A DNA stretch of 64,000 nt from Pseudoalteromonas espejiana DSM 9414 (GTDB taxonomy: Bacteria; Pseudomonadota; Gammaproteobacteria; Enterobacterales; Alteromonadaceae): the NCBI RefSeq assembly GCF_002221525.1, contig NZ_CP011028.1:135001-199000 (forward strand), in the 5' to 3' direction. The notes under the pieces were generated by a model. That model searched no databases. It was not told the origin of the DNA and worked only from the letters and a program-made list of their open reading frames with translations. This document shows, piece after piece, positions 45,923 through 56,678 of the stretch (the stretch's first letter is position 1; each line of letters opens with the position of its first letter). The translations under genes and the position numbers were made by a program.

Positions 45923-46540
45923 ATGGCTAAGCAGTCAGTTTTAATTATCGGTAATGGCCCTGTAGAAAAAGACTTTAGTGAAACATTAAACAGCTTTGAT
46001 AGAGTAGTGCGGTTTAATATGTGCGCGAATATGCCTAAGCTTTTAGGCCATAAATGCACAGATTTATGGTTAGTGAGTAAAGGTAAGCAGGGCATAAAGT
46101 TTACTGCTGCATTTCCTGCAGTTGATATATATAGAGTGCAAAATGTCATGATCACCGACCCACAACCTAATCGGTTTATGCAATCTTTTTACAGGTTAAT
46201 TAAACGCAAAGGGAGTATTGATCATGGTGATGAAATTACGCTTAAATACAGCACGTATGCAAATGTAGAGCGAATTACACATAAAGCAAAAGAAGCTTTG
46301 CTAAAGCGTTTATATACTTTTGGTAAACCCGTTTTTAGGGCTAAAGCCCCTAGCTCTGGTATGTTAGCGATAGAATACTTTTTACAGCAACAAGCTCAGG
46401 TTTATATTGTCGGTTTTGGGTTTAAAGGCTGGAAACGTCACCCGTGGAATTTAGAAAAACGGTATGTAGAGTCACTTATTAAGCAGCATAAAATACAGTT
46501 ACTAAAAGCCCCAGCATGCGCTGGGGCTAAAGTATTATAA
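45923..46540 (+). CDS. GT29/sialyltransferase-like protein
   Basis: The 205-residue protein begins AKQSVLIIGNGPVEKDF (a nucleotide-sugar-like glycine loop, about 2-18). It has SFDRVVRFNMCANMPKLLGHKCTDLWLVSKG (about 25-55) and APSSGMLAIEYFLQQQAQVYIVGFGFKGWKRHPW (about 143-176). The RFN and SSG...IVGF pattern recalls the L- and S-sialylmotifs of family 29 glycosyltransferases. Bacterial members often lie in capsule or LPS clusters; this one stands alone. The ATG at 45923 is preferred because GGAG lies 6 nt upstream. Donor and acceptor are unknown. Confidence 0.65.
   Translation: MAKQSVLIIGNGPVEKDFSETLNSFDRVVRFNMCANMPKLLGHKCTDLWLVSKGKQGIKFTAAFPAVDIYRVQNVMITDPQPNRFMQSFYRLIKRKGSIDHGDEITLKYSTYANVERITHKAKEALLKRLYTFGKPVFRAKAPSSGMLAIEYFLQQQAQVYIVGFGFKGWKRHPWNLEKRYVESLIKQHKIQLLKAPACAGAKVL
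46504..46528 (-). terminator. Terminator of the secreted endonuclease gene, inside the convergent coding region
   Basis: AGCCCCAGC (46507-46515) pairs perfectly with GCTGGGGCT (46520-46528) over a 4-nt loop. On the minus strand TTTT follows the stem. It lies 20 nt after the stop of the minus-strand endonuclease and within the last codons of the GT29-like gene. Confidence 0.7.
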
Positions 46541-46548
46541 GCGGTTTG

Positions 46549-48180
46549 CTACCAAATCATCTCTACAAATTCAGGGTGGTCAATATATGGGTTACGATTC
46601 CCTTGAAACTCATAAGCGGCTTGGTTGCGGTCAAGCTCCATTTGGCTAACAGGGTCGCCGTTATGCCAGTTAAGTAGCATAGCTACAACCCAGCTCTCAA
46701 ACACTTGATTGCTTGATCCATTAAGGACTGCATTACTTGCAGTTGTGTTATTTTGCCACGAGCCTATTACGTTTTCGTAGCGAGTTGCCATGTAAAAGTA
46801 CGCGCGTGCAAAGTCACCTTTAAACTCATTAATTGGCTCAAAAACAGTGCCTGAGTAGTTTAATGCGCTTGTTGCTGTGCCTACTTTGCTTCCGTTAGTT
46901 GATGTAAATGATGCACTGGCTACTTCACCAAATGGGTAGTTACTGCGTTTTGAATTTACATAGCCATCGGTAGCGTAGATGTGGTGAACGTCTGAGTTCA
47001 TAGGCTCGTTTGTACCACCAAACCAACTTTTTGGAAATGAATGTTCGCGATTGTAGCAATCAGCTTCGCTGTTATAAGTACCACACTGATCGCTTACCGC
47101 GGTATATGTGTAGCTATCGCTACCATTTGGCTTTTCGCTGTACATATCGAGTATGCTGTTATCGTTTTCATAGTAGTTATCGCGAGCTGATGAATCGTAA
47201 AAATTCCAAATTGCCGAGTACCCTTGCGAACTGTGGTTTTTAATAATGTTATAAAGCTCAGTTTTTAACGCATAGCCAGATAAACCCTGGGTGGTCACAT
47301 AGTAACCTGTTGGTGTCGGGTTAGTACCGCCACCGGTATCACCACCAGAACCATCGCCTAGCTCAAACGTGGTGCTATCAGTACTGTTAAAGCTTGCACC
47401 GCTTGCAAGCTCTGTAGAGCCATAAGTTAGGCTATAGCTACCATTGCCAACATTACAGCACATACCATCGCCGTAGCTGTCACTTACAACAAGTGTATAT
47501 GCGCCATCAGTTAAGCATAGTTGTTCATTGTATTGCGTGTTTGATGCATAACCACTGCCGTTTGCAACACTGCTGCCTTGGCTGTTATTAACCGCCCAGC
47601 TGGTTTCGTTCCCGTAGTTATCGGTATTCAGTGTTAAAGTAAGGCTATTGTCGTTACAGGTAGTTGAAGCGCCGCCATCGGTATTAGGTAAAAAGTTATC
47701 TACGTAAACGGTTTCATTGCCATCAAAGCCGCTCATATCGTAAAAACGTAAACCCACATTAATTGTTTTGTTACTGCTTGGCGTATAGCTGTGGCTAATA
47801 GTTTGCCATTGATTAGTTTGTGCTTGGTTTGAGTAGCCTTGATAGCCGTCTACATACAAGCGTGCTCGTATATTTCCTTCGGTGTGATAAACATCCACAG
47901 CAAAGTCATACGTTTTACCTGCCTCTACGCTAACTTGCTGTAGTAAATCTGTATTGCTTTGCGAGCCTGTAGTTACATTAACAGCTGCTGCGCTACTTCC
48001 GCTTTTAACTGTACTGGTTGAGCGCGCTAAGCTAATGCCGCTATCAATCGTAGTCCAAGAATCTGGGCTATTACCAGACCACTGCTCAAAGCCGCCATTA
48101 GTTACATTTGCAAGTGTAGGTACTGTTGTAAATAACAGAGCTGCACTAAGTATTTTAATTTTATATGTCCCGTGTGACAT
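46549..48180 (-). CDS. Multidomain secreted endonuclease I
   Basis: The 543-residue protein has a signal peptide (about 1-24, ending TLA). A carbohydrate-binding-like jelly roll follows (about 26-165, VTNGGFEQWSGNSPDSW to VDNFLPN), then a Cys-containing beta domain (about 175-275, with SDSYGDGMCCNVGNGSY), a Gly/Thr linker and the endonuclease I domain (about 290-540). The nuclease motifs are NREHSFPKSWFGG, SDVHHIYATDGYVNSKRSNYPFGE, FKGDFARAYFYMATRYEN and FQGNRNPYIDHPE. It should be exported, probably by type II secretion, and degrade extracellular DNA for phosphate and nucleotides. It is a different subfamily from the nuclease carried by the comM element. Confidence 0.9.
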   Translation of the reverse strand: MSHGTYKIKILSAALLFTTVPTLANVTNGGFEQWSGNSPDSWTTIDSGISLARSTSTVKSGSSAAAVNVTTGSQSNTDLLQQVSVEAGKTYDFAVDVYHTEGNIRARLYVDGYQGYSNQAQTNQWQTISHSYTPSSNKTINVGLRFYDMSGFDGNETVYVDNFLPNTDGGASTTCNDNSLTLTLNTDNYGNETSWAVNNSQGSSVANGSGYASNTQYNEQLCLTDGAYTLVVSDSYGDGMCCNVGNGSYSLTYGSTELASGASFNSTDSTTFELGDGSGGDTGGGTNPTPTGYYVTTQGLSGYALKTELYNIIKNHSSQGYSAIWNFYDSSARDNYYENDNSILDMYSEKPNGSDSYTYTAVSDQCGTYNSEADCYNREHSFPKSWFGGTNEPMNSDVHHIYATDGYVNSKRSNYPFGEVASASFTSTNGSKVGTATSALNYSGTVFEPINEFKGDFARAYFYMATRYENVIGSWQNNTTASNAVLNGSSNQVFESWVVAMLLNWHNGDPVSQMELDRNQAAYEFQGNRNPYIDHPEFVEMIW

Positions 48181-48485
48181 GGTTGTTCCTTTTTAGTACA
48201 TTGAGTGAATAACATACACTATCTGTGCAAGGTTACAAATTTGTTAAATATAAAATTAATAAAATGACAATAATTAGGCTTTAAGCTGTTTTTGAAGGTC
48301 TTTATATAAATTAATAACTAAATGGAATAACAAAGCAGATTCTATTCTTTTTTTATCACTGCATAGCCCGTTATCCTGCACACTAATAAAACCTCAGCAG
48401 AGTTACTCTCGGTGAGGTAAAACTCATTTTGAACAGCGCATAATATGGGCTGTATGTAATTTTCAGGGTTATGGGGAACAGATTC
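48181..48485. other. Divergent intergenic region before cysJ
   Basis: No gene or repeat is recognised here. TAATAT at 48441-48446 is a possible -10 for cysJ. A CysB-activated promoter is expected for cysJIH by family knowledge, but no binding site could be assigned by eye. Confidence 0.4.
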
Positions 48486-50297
48486 ATGTTGTTAGGTCAA
48501 CTTAACGCAGCGGCAAGCCCGCTATCGCAAGAGCAAGTACAAAAGCTGCAAGGCTTAGTGGCAGAACTTAATCCAATTCAGCAAGCATGGGTAAGTGGCT
48601 ACTTAGCTGCGAATGCTAATTCTGCTGCTCTTGGTGGGCAAGCGCCAACGACAGCTGCAAGCGATGCTGCACCGCTTACTATTTTATATGGTTCGCAAAC
48701 CGGTAATGCTAAAGGTGTAGCCACTAAGCTTAAAGAGCAAGCTGAATCGCGCGGTTTGGCTGTAAAACTTGTGAGCATGTCTGACTATAAACCTACGGCC
48801 CTGAAAAAAGAAAAGTTTTTAACTGTTGTGGTATCAACTTATGGCGAAGGTGAGCCACCAGAAGATGCAGAAACCCTATATGAATTTTTAACTACTAAAA
48901 AAGCACCTAAGCTTGATGGTGTTAAAGTTGCTGTACTGGGCTTGGGTGATTCTAGCTATGAGTTTTTCTGCCAAACAGCAAAAGACTTTGAAGAGCGCCT
49001 AAACAAACTAGGAGCCGAAACTATTTTCCAACGTGCTGACCTAGATGTTGATTACGATGACGAAGCGGCTACGTGGATCACTGGTGCGCTAGATGCGTTT
49101 GAACCTGATTTAAAAGCACAGCAAGACGCAGCAGGCGGGCAAGTTGTTGCTATGCCATTTGGTGCACCCACAGCAGCGGCTAGCCAGTACACTAAGCAAA
49201 ACCCATTTGAGGCAGAGCTTGTAACAGTACAAAAAATTACAGGGCGCGACTCTACTAAAGATGTACGCCACGTAGAAATTTCTCTTGAAGGCTCAGACAT
49301 TACATATACACCGGGCGATTCATTAGGTGTTTACTTTTTAAATGACGAAGTGCGTGTAGATGAGCTACTAGCACACACACAAATCGATTCAAGCAGTACA
49401 GTAAAAGTAGGTGACGAATCACTATCAATTCGTGAAGCGTTAATCGAAAAACTTGAGCTTACGCAATCATACCCAGGTTTTGTAGAAAAGTACGCAACCG
49501 CTACAGGCACCCCAGAGCTGCTTAAACTTGTTGAAGATAAAGCCGCTATGCGTGAGTACATTGAGCCTCGCCAAATTTTTGATGTGGTTGCACAAAACCC
49601 AGCAAAACTCGAAGCGCAAACATTAGTAGATTGCCTACGTAAACTACAGGCGCGTTTATACTCTATAGCCTCTAGCCAAAGCGAAGTGGAAGAAGAAGTA
49701 CATTTAACAATTGGCTTAGTTGAATTTGAAGCGTTTGGCAGCGAACACTTAGGTGGTTGTTCTGGTTATTTAGCTCGTCGTGCTGAAGAAGGCTGTAAAG
49801 TAAAAGTATTTAGTGAGCACAACGATAACTTCCGTTTACCAACAGACGACAATACACCAGTGATTATGGTTGGCCCTGGTACTGGTATTGCGCCGTTCCG
49901 CGCCTTTTTACAAGAGCGTGACTCGCGTGAAGCACAAGGTAAAAACTGGCTGTTTTTTGGTAATCCACACTTTACTCAAGACTTCTTATATCAAGTAGAA
50001 ATGCAAGGGTATTTAAAGTCGGGATTACTGAGCAAAATAGACGTTGCATTTAGCCGCGATCAAGCCGAAAAAGTATACGTACAAGATAAGCTACGCAAAA
50101 ACTCAAAAGAGATATTTGAGTGGCTAGAAGCCGGTGCTCATTTTTATGTATGTGGCGATGCAAACCGCATGGCAAAAGATGTACACAATGCATTAGTTGA
50201 TATCATCAGCGAAAACACCGGTAAAAGCTATGAAGACGCAGAGCAGTATTTAAAAGACCTACGTAGCGCAAACCGCTATCAGAAAGACGTGTACTAA
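48486..50297 (+). CDS. cysJ: Sulfite reductase [NADPH] flavoprotein subunit CysJ
   Basis: CysJ moves electrons from NADPH through FAD and FMN to the CysI hemoprotein, for six-electron reduction of sulfite to sulfide. The 603 residues show an FMN flavodoxin domain (TILYGSQTGNAKGVA near 68-82, STYGEGEPPEDA, LGLGDSSYEFFC), a FAD-binding domain (RLYSIASS, GGCSGYLAR) and an NADPH domain (MVGPGTGIAPFRAFLQERD, FFGNPHF, YVCGDANRMAKDVHNAL). The ATG at 48486 lies 8 nt after GGGGA; the upstream ATG at 48471 overlaps that site. It is the first gene of cysJIH. Confidence 0.96.
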   Translation: MLLGQLNAAASPLSQEQVQKLQGLVAELNPIQQAWVSGYLAANANSAALGGQAPTTAASDAAPLTILYGSQTGNAKGVATKLKEQAESRGLAVKLVSMSDYKPTALKKEKFLTVVVSTYGEGEPPEDAETLYEFLTTKKAPKLDGVKVAVLGLGDSSYEFFCQTAKDFEERLNKLGAETIFQRADLDVDYDDEAATWITGALDAFEPDLKAQQDAAGGQVVAMPFGAPTAAASQYTKQNPFEAELVTVQKITGRDSTKDVRHVEISLEGSDITYTPGDSLGVYFLNDEVRVDELLAHTQIDSSSTVKVGDESLSIREALIEKLELTQSYPGFVEKYATATGTPELLKLVEDKAAMREYIEPRQIFDVVAQNPAKLEAQTLVDCLRKLQARLYSIASSQSEVEEEVHLTIGLVEFEAFGSEHLGGCSGYLARRAEEGCKVKVFSEHNDNFRLPTDDNTPVIMVGPGTGIAPFRAFLQERDSREAQGKNWLFFGNPHFTQDFLYQVEMQGYLKSGLLSKIDVAFSRDQAEKVYVQDKLRKNSKEIFEWLEAGAHFYVCGDANRMAKDVHNALVDIISENTGKSYEDAEQYLKDLRSANRYQKDVY

Positions 50298-50357
50298 TCA
50301 CGTTTCTTATTTTACTAACAGCTAGCAGCCGTCACTGTAACAAATTTAGGATTTAAA

Positions 50358-52055
50358 ATGAGCGAACAAGATAAAAACGTAAAACTTTCTGATAACGAGC
50401 GTTTGAAAAGAGAAAGTAACTTTTTACGTGGCACCATAGAACAAGACTTAAAAGATGAAATTACCGGTGGCTTTACAGCCGATAACTTTCAGCTAATTCG
50501 TTTTCACGGTATGTACCAGCAAGATGACCGTGATATACGTCCTGAGCGTGCAAAGCAAAAATTAGAGCCATTACACAATGTAATGCTACGTGCCCGTATG
50601 CCAGGCGGTATTATTAAGCCTGAGCAATGGCTAGCAATTGATAAATTTGCCGATGAAAAAACAAGCTATGGCAGCATTCGTTTAACTACGCGTCAAACGT
50701 TTCAATTTCATGGTGTATTAAAGCCAAATATTAAAGGCATGCACCAAATGCTTAACAGCGTAGGGATTGACTCTATTGCTACAGCAGGTGATGTAAATCG
50801 TAACGTACTGTGTACTACCAACCCTGTTGAGTCTGAGCTACACCAAGAAGCTTACGAGTGGGCTGCAAAAATTTCTGAGCATTTACTACCTAAAACGAAA
50901 GCGTACGCTGAAATTTGGTTAAATGGCGAAAAGGCAGAAACAACAGAAGAGCCAATTTTAGGTTCTAACTATTTACCGCGTAAGTTTAAAACCACGGTTA
51001 CCATTCCGCCTAACAACGAAGTAGATGTACACGCAAACGACTTAAATTTTGTAGCTATTGCAGAAAATGGCAAGCTTGTTGGTTTTAACGTACTTGTTGG
51101 TGGTGGCCTAGCTATGACCCACGGCGATACGGCGACGTATCCGCGTAAGGCCGATGACTTTGGTTTTATTAGCCTAGAAGACACGCTAAAAATTGCAGAG
51201 CACGTTGTATCTGTACAGCGCGATTGGGGTAACCGTTCAAACCGTAAAAATGCAAAAACTAAATACACACTAGACCGCGTGGGTACTGATGTATTTAAAG
51301 CAGAAGTAGAAAAACGCGCAGGCGTTAACTTTGCGCCAAGCCGCCCGTACGAGTTTACTCATCGAGGGGATCGTATTGGTTGGGTAGAGGGCATTGATGG
51401 TAAGCACCACTTAACGCTATTTATTCAAAGTGGCCGTATTTTAGATTACCCAGATAAGCCACTTAAAACAGGTTGTCGTAAAATTGCCGAGGTTCACCAA
51501 GGTGACATGCGCATGACGGCAAACCAAAACTTAATTATTGCCGGTGTACCTGCCGATCAAAAGGCGGTTATTGAAGAAATTGCTCGCAACCACGGTTTAA
51601 TTGACGACAAAGACACAGAGCAGCGCAAAAACTCAATGGCTTGTGTGGCACTACCAACATGTCCGCTGGCTATGGCTGAAGCTGAGCGTTACTTACCAAG
51701 CTTAATTGAAAAAACCGAAGCGCTACTTGCTAAGCATGGCATACCTGATGACAGCATTATTATGCGCGTTGTAGGCTGCCCTAATGGCTGTGGTCGCGCA
51801 ATGCTTGCAGAAGCCGGTTTAGTCGGTAAAGGCCCTGGTAAATACAACGTTTACTTAGGTGGTAACTTAGAAGGTACGCGCATTCCTAAATTGTACCTAG
51901 AAAACGTAGGTGAAGATGTTTACCTAGACGCGTTCGATAAGCTAATTGGCCAGTGGGCAAGTGAGCGAAACGACGGTGAATGTTTTGGTGACTTTGTTAT
52001 TCGCAAAGGCATTGTTACTGAAGTAAAAGTATCAGTAACCGATTTTCACGCTTAA
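50358..52055 (+). CDS. cysI: Sulfite reductase [NADPH] hemoprotein subunit CysI
   Basis: CysI holds siroheme and a 4Fe-4S cluster and reduces sulfite to sulfide. The 565 residues include [44 protein letters not shown] and the cluster-siroheme cysteines in [19 protein letters not shown] (C-x5-C) and [27 protein letters not shown] (C-x3-C). It lies 60 nt after cysJ and 42 nt before cysH, so the three form one operon. Confidence 0.97.
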   Translation: MSEQDKNVKLSDNERLKRESNFLRGTIEQDLKDEITGGFTADNFQLIRFHGMYQQDDRDIRPERAKQKLEPLHNVMLRARMPGGIIKPEQWLAIDKFADEKTSYGSIRLTTRQTFQFHGVLKPNIKGMHQMLNSVGIDSIATAGDVNRNVLCTTNPVESELHQEAYEWAAKISEHLLPKTKAYAEIWLNGEKAETTEEPILGSNYLPRKFKTTVTIPPNNEVDVHANDLNFVAIAENGKLVGFNVLVGGGLAMTHGDTATYPRKADDFGFISLEDTLKIAEHVVSVQRDWGNRSNRKNAKTKYTLDRVGTDVFKAEVEKRAGVNFAPSRPYEFTHRGDRIGWVEGIDGKHHLTLFIQSGRILDYPDKPLKTGCRKIAEVHQGDMRMTANQNLIIAGVPADQKAVIEEIARNHGLIDDKDTEQRKNSMACVALPTCPLAMAEAERYLPSLIEKTEALLAKHGIPDDSIIMRVVGCPNGCGRAMLAEAGLVGKGPGKYNVYLGGNLEGTRIPKLYLENVGEDVYLDAFDKLIGQWASERNDGECFGDFVIRKGIVTEVKVSVTDFHA

Positions 52056-52097
52056 TTAAATACCCGTGCTAAGCGCGGGTGAGGTTTAAAATTGACC

Positions 52098-52838
52098 ATG
52101 AGTGAATTTAAAAACATATTACAGCTTGATAAACAAAGCCAAGCGGCTTTGCTTAGCGATGCAAACGGCATACTTGCACCTATGAGTGCTAAGCAGCGTG
52201 TTGCATGGGCGTTAGAAAACTTACCCGACACCGCTTTTTTATCATCAAGCTTTGGTATTCAAGCAGCGGTTATGCTGCATTTAGTGACATCTCAGCGTCC
52301 TGATATTCCAGTTGTATTAACCGACACCGGTTATTTATTTCCAGAAACCTATCAGTTTATTGAGCAAATGACAGAGCGGCTTTCACTAAACTTACAGGTA
52401 TATAAAGCAAACCTTAGCCCTGCATGGCAGGAGGCTAAATACGGTAAGTTATGGGAACAAGGCGAAGATGGAATTAAGCAATATAATCAGCTTAATAAAG
52501 TAGAGCCAATGACTCGTGCTTTAAAAGAAATTGAAGCAGGTACATGGTTTAGTGGCTTACGTCGCGATCAATCTTCTACCCGCGCAGATAAGCAGTTTGT
52601 AGAAATAAGCCGTGGTACGGTAAAAGTGTACCCGATTATTGAGTGGTCAAACCGTGATGTATATCAATACCTTACTAAGCATGACTTACCTTACCACCCG
52701 TTATGGGAGCAAGGCTATGTGTCGATGGGTGATGTGCATACTACGCGTAAGTTAGAGCCAGGTATGAGCGAAGAAGAAACTCGCTTTTTTGGTTTAAATC
52801 GCGAATGCGGATTACATATTGACGGTGATGGCATTTAA
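52098..52838 (+). CDS. cysH: Phosphoadenosine phosphosulfate reductase CysH
   Basis: CysH reduces PAPS to sulfite and PAP with thioredoxin. The 246 residues carry [31 protein letters not shown], the [14 protein letters not shown] region and the C-terminal ECGLH with the single catalytic Cys. It has no second or third Cys pair, so it is PAPS-type rather than the 4Fe-4S APS-type. A TTG at 52092 has a better spacing to GAGG than the ATG at 52098, so the start may be 2 codons earlier. PAP made here is cleared by the CysQ encoded at 14753-15544. Confidence 0.95.
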   Translation: MSEFKNILQLDKQSQAALLSDANGILAPMSAKQRVAWALENLPDTAFLSSSFGIQAAVMLHLVTSQRPDIPVVLTDTGYLFPETYQFIEQMTERLSLNLQVYKANLSPAWQEAKYGKLWEQGEDGIKQYNQLNKVEPMTRALKEIEAGTWFSGLRRDQSSTRADKQFVEISRGTVKVYPIIEWSNRDVYQYLTKHDLPYHPLWEQGYVSMGDVHTTRKLEPGMSEEETRFFGLNRECGLHIDGDGI

Positions 52839-52864
52839 AATTAATGCCAATACATGTACATTTT

Positions 52865-52888
52865 AAACGCAACTTAGGTTGCGTTTTT
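52865..52888 (+). terminator. Intrinsic terminator of cysJIH
   Basis: AAACGCAAC (52865-52873) pairs with GTTGCGTTT (52878-52886) over a 4-nt loop, followed by T. Confidence 0.85.
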
Positions 52889-52964
52889 ATTGCAAAAAAA
52901 TTGCCTGATTAAGTATTTTTTATTAGACTTGCGTTTCAAGGATTCATTTTTAAGCAGGAACGCT

Positions 52965-53507
52965 ATGAAATACTTCACCTACTTGGCAATATCGGTCATG
53001 ATCATTGCTGTTATCTCTTTGTTTTATATTAAAAAGCCTGATGGTCAAACATGGCTCTCGGCCTCATCAATTAGTAACGAATCTCAGCAAATTAAAGAAA
53101 AAATGGTCGCGCTTTCTACAAATACACTCGACCAAGCAGTACAAGGCGCTAAGCAAGCAGGCAATCAAATTGTTAGCAGTGTCAGTAACAATTCCCACGT
53201 TGTAAAATCAAGCGGAAAAATTTATAAGTGGCAGGATGAAGATGGCCAATGGCATTTTTCAGATACGCCTAATGCCGATGGTAAAAGTATTGAGGTGACG
53301 TTAGATGCGCGCGATGTAACTGTAGTTGCCGCAGAAGACACATCAATTTTAAGTAGCAATACTAATACTGCTAAAAAAACCATTCAACCAGCAACACCTA
53401 CCGTTTATAACGCAGAGTCTATTCAAAAATTATTCGAAGATGCCGAAAAAGCTAAGCAAAAACTAGAGCAGCGCAGTAAAGAAATGCAAAATATAAGCGG
53501 CTACTAG
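52965..53507 (+). CDS. DUF4124 domain membrane-anchored protein
   Basis: The 180-residue protein has an N-terminal signal-anchor (MKYFTYLAISVMIIAVISLFYI, about 1-22). A helical spacer (about 35-75) follows, then a DUF4124 domain (about 84-120, SGKIYKWQDEDGQWHFSDTPNADGKSIEV) and a helical tail rich in Glu/Lys. DUF4124 proteins are envelope proteins of unknown function common in gammaproteobacteria. The ATG at 52965 lies 5 nt after AGGA and starts exactly before the hydrophobic helix, so longer starts are rejected. A second DUF4124 protein is encoded at 61931-62461. Confidence 0.8.
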   Translation: MKYFTYLAISVMIIAVISLFYIKKPDGQTWLSASSISNESQQIKEKMVALSTNTLDQAVQGAKQAGNQIVSSVSNNSHVVKSSGKIYKWQDEDGQWHFSDTPNADGKSIEVTLDARDVTVVAAEDTSILSSNTNTAKKTIQPATPTVYNAESIQKLFEDAEKAKQKLEQRSKEMQNISGY

Positions 53508-53671
53508 GGCTGTTTAGCGGTTAACGTTTTGGAATTTAGCGTTGTTTAATAAGCTCTCGTTAATCGCAGTTTGGGCATATCTAGTGGCTTAATAACCGCT
53601 TTTCGCTATTTTAATGGCTTAAAAACGTATAAAAAATAACAGCGAGCTAAAGATTTGGTTTTACGCATAAA

Positions 53672-53699
53672 AAAAGCCTAGCAAACACGCTAGGCTTTT
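53672..53699. terminator. Terminator, probably bidirectional, at the acnA end
   Basis: AAAAGCCTAGC (53672-53682) pairs with GCTAGGCTTTT (53689-53699) over a 6-nt loop. On the minus strand a T run follows, so it terminates acnA. Confidence 0.85.
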
Positions 53700-53717
53700 A
53701 AAATTTAAAGCACCTGC

Positions 53718-56459
53718 TTAGTCAAGCATATTACGCAGTACGTATTGTAAAATACCGCCGTGTTTGTAGTAATCCCACTCTTTAGGTGTGTCAATTCGTA
53801 CATCGGCACTAAAGCTTACTTTTTTACCTTCAGCATTTGTGGCAATAATACTTACTTCGTTGGTTTTGTCGTACAAGCCTTCAATATCAAACTGCTCTTG
53901 CCCGGTTAAACCTAACGATTCATGGCTTTCACCTTCTTTAAATTGCAGTGGTAGAACACCCATGCCAATCAAGTTAGAGCGGTGAATACGTTCGTAGCTT
54001 TGTGCAACAACGGCTTTAACTCCCAAAAGGAGCGAGCCTTTTGCAGCCCAGTCACGAGAAGAACCAGTACCGTATTCTTTACCAGCTAAAATAACCAACG
54101 GGGTATTATTTTTCTCATACTCCATGGCAGCATCGTAAATACTTGCTAATTTATCGTCTGGTTGAGTACGGGTAACGCCACCCTCTGTACCTGGTGCTAG
54201 TAGGTTTTTAAGCCTTACATTGGCAAATGTGCCGCGCATCATTACTTCATGGTTACCACGGCGTGAGCCGTACGAATTAAACTGTGCTTTTTCAACGCCG
54301 TTTTCTTGCAGGTAAATACCCGCTGGGGCATCGGCTTTAATCGCGCCTGCTGGCGAAATGTGGTCGGTTGTAACCGAGTCGCCAAGTTTTGCTAAACAGC
54401 GTGCGCCCTCAATTGTAGGAATGCCCGGAGGCTCTACACTCATACCATCAAAAAATGGTGCTTTTTTAATATAGGTAGATTCATCATTCCAATCGTATAG
54501 CTTGCCATCAGGAATTTGAATTTTTTGCCAACGGCTATCGCCTTCATATACATTGGCATAGCTTTTTTCGAACATTTCTCTGGTTACCGTTTTTTGTACT
54601 AGTTCGCTGACCTCGCTTACACTTGGCCAAATATTTTTAAGGTAAATGTCGTTACCGTTTTCATCTTGTGCCAAAGGCTCGTTATAAACATCTATATCGG
54701 TGCGACCGGCAATGGCATAGGCAACTACAAGAGGAGGAGAGGCTAAAAAGTTCATTTTAACATCTTGATGTATACGCCCTTCAAAGTTACGGTTACCCGA
54801 TAAAATTGAGCTTACAACAAGCTTATGCTTTTGAATAGCATCAGATATTTCTGTCGCTAGTGGGCCCGAGTTACCAATACAGGTTGTACAACCATAACCT
54901 ACCAAGTTAAAGCCCAGTGCTTCTAGGTCATCCATTAAGTCTGCTTTTTCAAGGTAGTCAGTCACTACCTGAGAGCCCGGCGCAAGTGATGTTTTAACCC
55001 AAGGTTTTACATTAATACCGAGTTGTTTAGCTTTTTTAGCAACCAAGCCAGCGGCTAAAATTACGCTTGGGTTTGAAGTGTTTGTACAGCTAGTAATTGC
55101 GGCAATAACACAGGCACCATCGTTAAGTTCAAACTCTTGGCCTTTAAACTTCACTTTAGCTGCGCCCATAAATTGCGCTTCGTCTACTGGCTCATCAGGG
55201 TTAGTGGTAGGGCCTTCACTTTCAATGCGAGCTTGCTCCTCATCGCTTTTATCACGACGCGCCATACGCTCATCCTGAAAACCTCGTAAGTGCTGTGTAA
55301 TTACATCACCGGCTTTATCTAGGGTAATTCTGTCTTGTGGACGCTTAGGGCCAGCAAGGCTTGGTACAACGTCATCTAGTTTAAGCTCAAGCGTGTCGGT
55401 GTAATGTGCTTCATCGCCTTCATTGCGCCATAAACCTTGATGCTTTGCATAGTCTTCAATAAGTTTAAGTTGATCTTCGTCGCGGTTTGTTAAACGCAGG
55501 TAATTAATGGTTTCATCATCAATTGGGAAAATACCGCAGGTTGCACCGTATTCTGGTGCCATGTTGGCAATAGTCGCTCTGTCGGCTAGCGGTAAATCGG
55601 CTAAGCCATCACCATAAAATTCTACAAACTTACCTACAACGCCATGGTTACGTAGCATTTCGGTAACGGTAAGCACTAAGTCAGTTGCGGTGGTACCTTC
55701 TGGAAGGCGGCCATTAAGCTTAAAGCCAACAACTTGTGGGATCAGTAAACTAATAGGCTGACCAAGCATGGCGGCTTCAGCTTCAATACCGCCAACACCC
55801 CAGCCAAGTACACCTAAGCCATTAATCATGGTCGTGTGCGAATCTGTACCTACTAGCGTATCTGGGTAGGCGATTGATTTGCCATTTTTACTATCGTTAA
55901 ATACAACACGCGCTAAAAACTCTAAATTTACTTGATGCACAATACCAGTTGCTGGTGGCACAACTTTTAGGTTATCAAAAGCTGTTTGCCCCCAACGTAA
56001 AAATTCGTAGCGTTCTTTATTTCGCTCGTATTCTAGCTTGGCATTTAAATCAAATGCGCCATCATCACCGTAGCCATCAACTTGTACCGAATGGTCTATT
56101 ACGAGTTCGGCCGGTGACAGTGGGTTTATTTTTGCAGGATCTCCGCCGAGCTTTTCCATTGCATCACGCATGGCGGCTAAATCAACAATGGCAGGTACGC
56201 CGGTAAAATCTTGCATTACTACACGTGCTGGCGTAAATGCAACTTCGGCAGAAGGTTTAGCTTTAGGGTCCCAGTCGAGCAGGGCCTGAATATCTTGTTC
56301 TTTAATATTTACGCCATCTTCGTTGCGCAATAGGTTTTCTAGTAATATTTTCAGAGAAAAGGGCAATCGCTTTGCTTGGTCGCCTAATCCTTTAAGTGAG
56401 TGAATATGGTACTGTTCGCCATTAATCGTTAGTTGTTGTTGGGTGTCGAAACTATTCAT
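53718..56459 (-). CDS. acnA: Aconitate hydratase A
   Basis: This 4Fe-4S enzyme interconverts citrate and isocitrate in the TCA cycle. The 913 residues are of the AcnA/IRP1 type. Cluster cysteines lie in [13 protein letters not shown] (near 450) and [21 protein letters not shown] (near 515). [65 protein letters not shown] and [29 protein letters not shown] mark the other active-site segments. It stands alone; a methylcitrate (prp) cluster is not visible, so it is called acnA and not acnD. Confidence 0.95.
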   Translation of the reverse strand: MNSFDTQQQLTINGEQYHIHSLKGLGDQAKRLPFSLKILLENLLRNEDGVNIKEQDIQALLDWDPKAKPSAEVAFTPARVVMQDFTGVPAIVDLAAMRDAMEKLGGDPAKINPLSPAELVIDHSVQVDGYGDDGAFDLNAKLEYERNKERYEFLRWGQTAFDNLKVVPPATGIVHQVNLEFLARVVFNDSKNGKSIAYPDTLVGTDSHTTMINGLGVLGWGVGGIEAEAAMLGQPISLLIPQVVGFKLNGRLPEGTTATDLVLTVTEMLRNHGVVGKFVEFYGDGLADLPLADRATIANMAPEYGATCGIFPIDDETINYLRLTNRDEDQLKLIEDYAKHQGLWRNEGDEAHYTDTLELKLDDVVPSLAGPKRPQDRITLDKAGDVITQHLRGFQDERMARRDKSDEEQARIESEGPTTNPDEPVDEAQFMGAAKVKFKGQEFELNDGACVIAAITSCTNTSNPSVILAAGLVAKKAKQLGINVKPWVKTSLAPGSQVVTDYLEKADLMDDLEALGFNLVGYGCTTCIGNSGPLATEISDAIQKHKLVVSSILSGNRNFEGRIHQDVKMNFLASPPLVVAYAIAGRTDIDVYNEPLAQDENGNDIYLKNIWPSVSEVSELVQKTVTREMFEKSYANVYEGDSRWQKIQIPDGKLYDWNDESTYIKKAPFFDGMSVEPPGIPTIEGARCLAKLGDSVTTDHISPAGAIKADAPAGIYLQENGVEKAQFNSYGSRRGNHEVMMRGTFANVRLKNLLAPGTEGGVTRTQPDDKLASIYDAAMEYEKNNTPLVILAGKEYGTGSSRDWAAKGSLLLGVKAVVAQSYERIHRSNLIGMGVLPLQFKEGESHESLGLTGQEQFDIEGLYDKTNEVSIIATNAEGKKVSFSADVRIDTPKEWDYYKHGGILQYVLRNMLD

Positions 56460-56678
56460 TTTTTGCCCCTTCGATAGTTAGGATTATGTCCTTGAAAAAA
56501 TAACGTCTATATTTGCCTATGGATTGCAAAGTACATACCAGTGATAACAAAATCGGTAAATAACACTAAAAAGCTAGTTAAGCTGTGTGTGTTTTTTAGA
56601 CAGTTATAAGTATAGAGGTGCTACCTAAAATTGTTTTTTCAAGTAGCCAAATAAATAGATTTAAATTGCAGGATAAGA

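Noticed and set aside
53718..56459. Aconitase as AcnD (2-methylcitrate dehydratase)
   Set aside because: No prpB, prpC or prpF neighbours; sequence and length fit AcnA.
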